NCBI RefSeq assembly: GCF_049319665.1
Contig: NZ_JBMOUD010000012.1
Coordinates: forward strand, 1-64,000
DNA: 64,000 nt
Direction: 5' to 3'
DNA from: JBMOUD01 sp049319665
GTDB lineage: Bacteria; Pseudomonadota; Gammaproteobacteria; Enterobacterales; Enterobacteriaceae
Shown: piece after piece, positions 62,612-64,000 of the stretch
How positions within the stretch are numbered: position 1 is the stretch's first letter
How the letters are laid out: each line of letters begins with the position of its first letter
Position numbers and translations under genes: made by a program
Notes under the pieces: model-generated
Databases searched by the model: none
What the model saw: only the letters and a program-made list of their open reading frames with translations
Told to the model about the DNA's origin: nothing

Positions 62612-62817
62612 GGGGTAATGTTATCCCTTTTGTGCTTGAGGTCATCAGAAAGCCAAGATAGACATTCGACAGGGGATGGACGTAAGAATGAAACATCCCC
62701 AATTTCGCCATACAAGCCCCTATCCAATTCCGTTATAAGAACTGTGCCAGAGTCAACAATCTCTGAGTAACTTTCGCTGTAACCATCAGCGTCTAGAAGT
62801 GTTGTTAAAAATAATTT
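62608..62817 (-). pseudogene. Decayed second CdiI-type immunity gene
   Basis: Reading leftwards from a stop at 62820-62818, 69 codons encode a shortened relative of the intact immunity protein next door. Matching blocks are YSEIVDSG with YQEIVDSS, EIGDVSFLRPSPVECLSWL with EVGDVSAFPPSLIEFLRWL, and KHKRDNITP with KRKRTSATP. No in-frame start codon exists, the first 10-15 residues are missing, and about 17 residues are deleted in the middle. It was found by comparing frames by eye. Confidence 0.8.
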
Positions 62818-62832
62818 TTAGATAAATGATTG

Positions 62833-63147
62833 TTACGGAGTAGCACTAGTTCTTTTTCGTTTCAGATAGACGGAAAGCCAGCGCAGAAATTCGATTAGCG
62901 AGGGGGGGAAAGCAGAAACATCACCAACTTCCGGGTAATTCAGTGCTTGAAAAGCAGGGATTGCCGATTCATTGTCTGGGTGTCTTTTTATGAACTCATC
63001 AATTTCTTCTATAAGTTTATTACTTATTCCATCAATTATAATTGATGAATCAACGATTTCTTGATAATTATTTCCATATTCATCAGAATCCATTCCGAAG
63101 AATACAAGAAAATACATACGAAGGTTATTGTAATTATTAGCTGGCAT
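62833..63147 (-). CDS. CDI-type immunity protein for the RNase A-like toxin
   Basis: 104 residues from the ATG at 63147, only 4 bp after the toxin stop. A small acidic cytoplasmic protein (MYFLVFFGMDSDEYGNNYQE near 11-30; EIDEFIKRHPDNE near 48-60) with a Trp-containing C-terminal helix and basic tail. Size, acidity and coupling match CdiI-type immunity proteins that block a cognate nuclease toxin. A damaged paralogue lies immediately downstream. Confidence 0.82.
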   Translation of the reverse strand: MPANNYNNLRMYFLVFFGMDSDEYGNNYQEIVDSSIIIDGISNKLIEEIDEFIKRHPDNESAIPAFQALNYPEVGDVSAFPPSLIEFLRWLSVYLKRKRTSATP

Positions 63148-63151
63148 ACTC

Positions 63152-63994
63152 TTAACCTGAAATTGGGTAGGATGTGACGATATAGTAAGGTTTACCATTG
63201 TAGCTTTTTTTACTTAAAATAACCCTCACTCTATAGGCTTTTTGGGCTTTTTCTGCATTCTCGCTGATTATAATCCCTATATGAGAAGTGAAAGATTGTT
63301 CTACTTCTAAGTAAGATGTCTCACCGTCACTGCTAGTATTTTTTGCCCAACGCCTGATTTTCCATCTATTATTTTTTATTGCTTGGCTGACTGCTTTTTC
63401 TGCTATGTCTAGAGAAGTAAAGGAACTTGCTGATTTACCTGCGGTAAAAGTTCCAGACTGTTTACCTCTAGCTACTTTATCTAACAGTTCTTGCTCGGAC
63501 ATACCAATATGTTTTTTAATTGTATGTCCACCGCCTCTTATCCCTTTTATCGCTTCATGCCTTATCAATTTAACTTGCCCCATTTTTACTGAGGCAACTT
63601 TTGCCGCACCCGCAACAGTGAAGGGGATAGCGATATCAACGGCAATACCAATGTTTTTTGCCGTATCATCATCAGCGCCGAGTTCACTGGCGATCCCTGA
63701 TGCGGCACGAGCAGTCATTGATGTAGTGTTGCGGCCAGTATAAATTTGATAAGCAGAGGCGCTAAGACTATCAATACTGTAAACGCCAACAATGACACAT
63801 CCTGTTTTAGTGATACCGGTAGGCTCAGGTACCATACAAAGTGCGCTTGCGCCTGCCAGTTCCAATACACCACCAAGAAAACCTACGCCGCCCCAAATAC
63901 GATTCGTGAAAGTTTGTCCTTCAGTCACCGTCTCATCTGACATCACAGCAGCAAGCTGTACTGGAAACATCACAATTTTAATACCGTTATCCAT
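63152..63994 (-). CDS. RNase A-like bacterial toxin protein (CDI/T6SS-type cargo)
   Basis: 280 residues if it starts at 63994; only 6 nt lie upstream in the window, so it may extend further. The N-terminal half (about 1-145) is hydrophobic and Gly/Ala-rich with possible membrane segments (WGGVGFLGGVLELAGASALC near 34-53). The C-terminal half (about 150-280) is the bacterial RNase A-like domain: GGHTIKKHIGMSEQELLDKV near 154-173, ASSFTSLDIAEKAV near 189-202 and YYIVTSYPI near the end. Known for the Y. kristensenii CdiA toxin. Candidate catalytic His, Thr and Tyr are visible. Delivery route unknown. Confidence 0.8.
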   Translation of the reverse strand: MDNGIKIVMFPVQLAAVMSDETVTEGQTFTNRIWGGVGFLGGVLELAGASALCMVPEPTGITKTGCVIVGVYSIDSLSASAYQIYTGRNTTSMTARAASGIASELGADDDTAKNIGIAVDIAIPFTVAGAAKVASVKMGQVKLIRHEAIKGIRGGGHTIKKHIGMSEQELLDKVARGKQSGTFTAGKSASSFTSLDIAEKAVSQAIKNNRWKIRRWAKNTSSDGETSYLEVEQSFTSHIGIIISENAEKAQKAYRVRVILSKKSYNGKPYYIVTSYPISG

Positions 63995-64000
63995 AACTTT

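Overview
The window looks like a chromosomal stretch of a Yersinia species. The backbone follows the enterobacterial order pnuC-zitB-ybgS-aroG-gpmA-galMKTE-modF-modE-acrZ-modABC-ybhA-pgl-ybhC/pemB-bioA-bioBFCD-uvrB-yvcK-moaABCDE-ybhL-rhlE. ERIC (IRU) elements, a hemophore-receptor-type iron locus and an RNase A-type toxin like the one described from Y. kristensenii fit this genus. The species was not determined. No rRNA or tRNA genes were seen.

Layout. 1-1.8 kb: the terminal repeats of an IS21-type element, a FidL-like secreted or membrane protein, and about 1 kb of AT-rich DNA ending in a structured leader before pnuC. 1.8-7.3 kb: pnuC, zitB, ybgS, aroG, a CsbD-like stress protein, gpmA and psiF. 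7.5-11.9 kb: the galactose operon galETKM read leftwards behind two GalR-type operators. 12.8-18.5 kb: molybdate genes, with modF and modE leftwards, and acrZ and modABC rightwards behind a ModE box. 18.5-23.4 kb: an accessory block (NmrA-type oxidoreductase with divergent LysR, RluA-type pseudouridine synthase, yaiL, a small tail-anchored protein) flanked by copies of a structured repeat.

23.4-34.6 kb: ybhA and pgl, then an iron and manganese block: a HasR-like TonB-dependent receptor, its ECF sigma factor and FecR-type anti-sigma factor, a dedicated TonB-like protein, and an Nramp transporter (mntH) that resembles Firmicute MntH. Strong Fur-box matches precede the sigma factor and mntH. A pectinesterase-family lipoprotein follows. 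35-40.2 kb: curA-like reductase, a periplasmic amino-acid-binding protein with methionine aminotransferase, a LysR regulator, and a Tlde1/Tldi1-type effector-immunity pair.

40.6-55.7 kb: bioA and bioBFCD diverge from a BirA operator. Then come an orphan UrtE-like ATPase with a degenerate signature motif, uvrB behind LexA and DnaA sites, a guanidine exporter (sugE/gdx) behind a guanidine-II riboswitch, a VF530 protein, yvcK, moaABCDE behind a probable Moco riboswitch, and ybhL. 55.8-62.6 kb: mdtG, rhlE, a cysteine-rich SufR-like regulator divergent from an MFS exporter, dusC, and a VOC protein. The right edge carries an RNase A-like toxin, its immunity gene, and a decayed second immunity gene.

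The most novel structure is a family of four dispersed intergenic elements (near 12.6, 18.7, 23.2 and 31.3 kb). They share an 11-12 bp hairpin whose arms differ in sequence but stay paired, while the six-base loop (about CGCCYT) and flanks are conserved.
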